Translations under genes and position numbers: made by a program | Part shown: in pieces, positions 4,918 through 6,090 of the stretch | How the letters are laid out: the number at the start of each line of letters is the position of its first letter | Position numbering within the stretch: the stretch's first letter is position 1 | Assembly (NCBI GenBank): GCA_017505675.1 | Contig: JAFVOV010000096.1 | Coordinates: 1-6,090, forward strand | Direction of reading: 5' to 3' | DNA length: 6,090 nucleotides | Source: Clostridia bacterium | GTDB lineage: Bacteria; Bacillota; Clostridia; Christensenellales; Borkfalkiaceae | Notes under the pieces: generated by a model | Seen by the model: only the letters and a program-made list of their open reading frames with translations | Told to the model about the DNA's origin: nothing | Database searches by the model: none

Positions 4918-6090
4918 TTGCAAAAATCATTTATTACGGCAATCGTCGGCGGTGGCGCGGCGGGGCTTTTGTCCGCTATCGAACTTTTAAACGGTAGTGA
5001 CGCTTTATCGGGAAGTGAAGTGGTGATTTTGGAGAAAAATGACCGCGTTGGTAAAAAACTTATCGCTACTGGTAACGGACAAGGTAATTTAACCAACGCA
5101 AACGTTAGCGAAGAATTTTTCTACGGGGATAAGGCGTTTATAAAAGCGTTTTTAGAAAGTGAAAAAAGTATTGACCTTAAAAATTATCTTCGCGCTTTAG
5201 GCGTGCCTTTATGTGAAAGTAAAGATGGTAAAATTTATCCGCTTTCTAAACAGGCAAGCGCTGTGCTTGATATTTTAAGAGCGTATCTTCAATATAAAAA
5301 TTGCACGGTAATAACGGGCGAGGCGGTGGAAAAGATTATAAAAACAAAATCAGGTTATAAAATTCTTACCGCAAAGGACGAATACTATGCGCGTTCCGTT
5401 ATCATGGCGACGGGTGGTAGCGCAGGTAAACAGTTCGGTACGGACGGCTCGGCTTACGCTTTGGCGGAAAATTTGGGGCATAAAAGAACGGAAGTTTATC
5501 CGTCGTTAGTGCAGCTTAAAACGCAGACCGATTTAATCCGTTCACTTAAAGGACTTAAAGAAACGGCAAAAGTAACTGCATATATAGGTGAAACAGCCTT
5601 AAAAAGCGCTGTGGGGGACTTATTGTTTACAGAATTCGGCGTTTCTGGTTCTGCAATTTTTACGGTATCGGCAGCGGTTGCGGGTAAGAAAAACGTAAAA
5701 CTTAAAATAGAGTTTTTGCCTGAACTTTCGATTTTTGAAACGGAAAAAATTATTGCCGAAAGGCAAAATTTGCGTTACTTTGCGCCAGAAGACGCGCTCT
5801 CTGGAATCCTTAATAAAAGAGTTGGGCAAGCGGTACTTAAAACTGCAAAGAGTAAAAAAGCAACGGATATTGCTTACGCGCTAAAGAATTTTACTTTATC
5901 TGTTACTGGCTCTCTTGGGTTTAATTACGCGCAAGTAACTAGGGGCGGAATTTCAACTGACAAAGTTAATTCTAAAACTTTTGAAAGTATGTTAAATGAA
6001 AATTTTTATATCGTTGGCGAAGCGCTTGATATTGACGGCGATTGCGGTGGTTATAATTTAACTTTCGCGTTTGTTTCGGGGATAGTTGCA
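4918..6090 (+). CDS. HI0933-like / BaiN-RdsA family NAD(P)/FAD-dependent oxidoreductase (partial, C-terminus missing)
   Basis: This cytoplasmic flavoprotein belongs to the HI0933/YhiN family, whose physiological substrates are mostly unknown; related proteins have been linked to aminoacetone oxidation and, in BaiN, bile-acid reduction, and neither can be assigned here. The 391 visible codons start at TTG 4918, because no in-frame ATG precedes the N-terminal motif. The FAD-binding Rossmann motif GGGAAGLL is at 11-18, with the acidic end of the second strand at E39. GKKLIATGNGQGNLTN (45-60) is the second family motif, with QG where I recall RC in most members. MATGG (163-167), LFTEFGVSG (236-244), VTRGGIS (340-346) and GEALDIDGDCGGYN (367-380) follow in family order. 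Members are usually just over 400 residues, so only a short C-terminal tail lies past the right edge. It is separated from gph by a 111-nt gap holding a probable terminator. Confidence 0.9.
   Translation, partial: MQKSFITAIVGGGAAGLLSAIELLNGSDALSGSEVVILEKNDRVGKKLIATGNGQGNLTNANVSEEFFYGDKAFIKAFLESEKSIDLKNYLRALGVPLCESKDGKIYPLSKQASAVLDILRAYLQYKNCTVITGEAVEKIIKTKSGYKILTAKDEYYARSVIMATGGSAGKQFGTDGSAYALAENLGHKRTEVYPSLVQLKTQTDLIRSLKGLKETAKVTAYIGETALKSAVGDLLFTEFGVSGSAIFTVSAAVAGKKNVKLKIEFLPELSIFETEKIIAERQNLRYFAPEDALSGILNKRVGQAVLKTAKSKKATDIAYALKNFTLSVTGSLGFNYAQVTRGGISTDKVNSKTFESMLNENFYIVGEALDIDGDCGGYNLTFAFVSGIVA

Noticed and set aside
4602..5096. Minus-strand open frame of 164 codons across the end of gph, the hairpin region and the start of the flavoprotein gene
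   Set aside because: It lies antisense to two well-identified genes, its translation shows no recognisable domain and is rich in P, S, K and F as expected of a shadow frame, and it runs across the terminator region.
1..6090. Mobile elements, CRISPR arrays, rRNA/tRNA genes, tandem repeats or a novel defence or biosynthetic system
   Set aside because: Reading both strands gave no direct repeats with spacers, no transposase or integrase motifs, no tRNA-like cloverleaf, and all coding space is taken by recognisable housekeeping families. No non-coding gap exceeds about 125 bases.

Overview
The window looks like an ordinary core-genome stretch of an AT-rich, low-GC Gram-positive-type bacterium, most likely a member of the Clostridia. 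This is inferred from Clostridia-like protein variants, strong AAGGAG-type ribosome binding sites and sigma-A-type promoters, not from a database search. All stop codons seen are TAA or TAG. Nothing in the sequence points to a mobile element, phage, CRISPR array, toxin-antitoxin pair or defence island.

Layout. The left part (1-2342) is read on the minus strand, in transcription order: the translation-associated ATPase YchF (1245-2342), an aldose 1-epimerase/DUF4432-family protein 17 nt later (325-1227), and the N-terminal 88 codons of the mechanosensitive channel MscL (1-264), which runs off the left edge. mscL has its own near-perfect promoter squeezed between the epimerase stop codon and its ribosome binding site. 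The right part is read on the plus strand: arginyl-tRNA synthetase (argS, 2466-4148), a HAD-family phosphoglycolate-phosphatase-like protein 7 nt later (4156-4806), a GC-rich hairpin plus T-run region, and a HI0933/BaiN-type FAD flavoprotein with a TTG start (4918 to the right edge, nearly complete). The two halves diverge from a compact AT-rich region (2343-2465) that carries a promoter on each strand.

How the genes fit together. ychF and argS are both translation housekeeping genes fired from one divergent promoter region. The epimerase-like protein and the phosphatase are small-metabolite enzymes carried as second genes of these two short operons. MscL (osmotic safety valve) and the flavoprotein have or need their own promoters. 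I see no shared pathway that would make the window a dedicated gene cluster.

I looked for an undescribed system and did not find one. The observations worth a second look are modest: two mutually exclusive hairpins after the phosphatase gene, a degenerate KMSKS loop in ArgRS, a variant glycine-rich motif in the flavoprotein, and start-site and promoter details.
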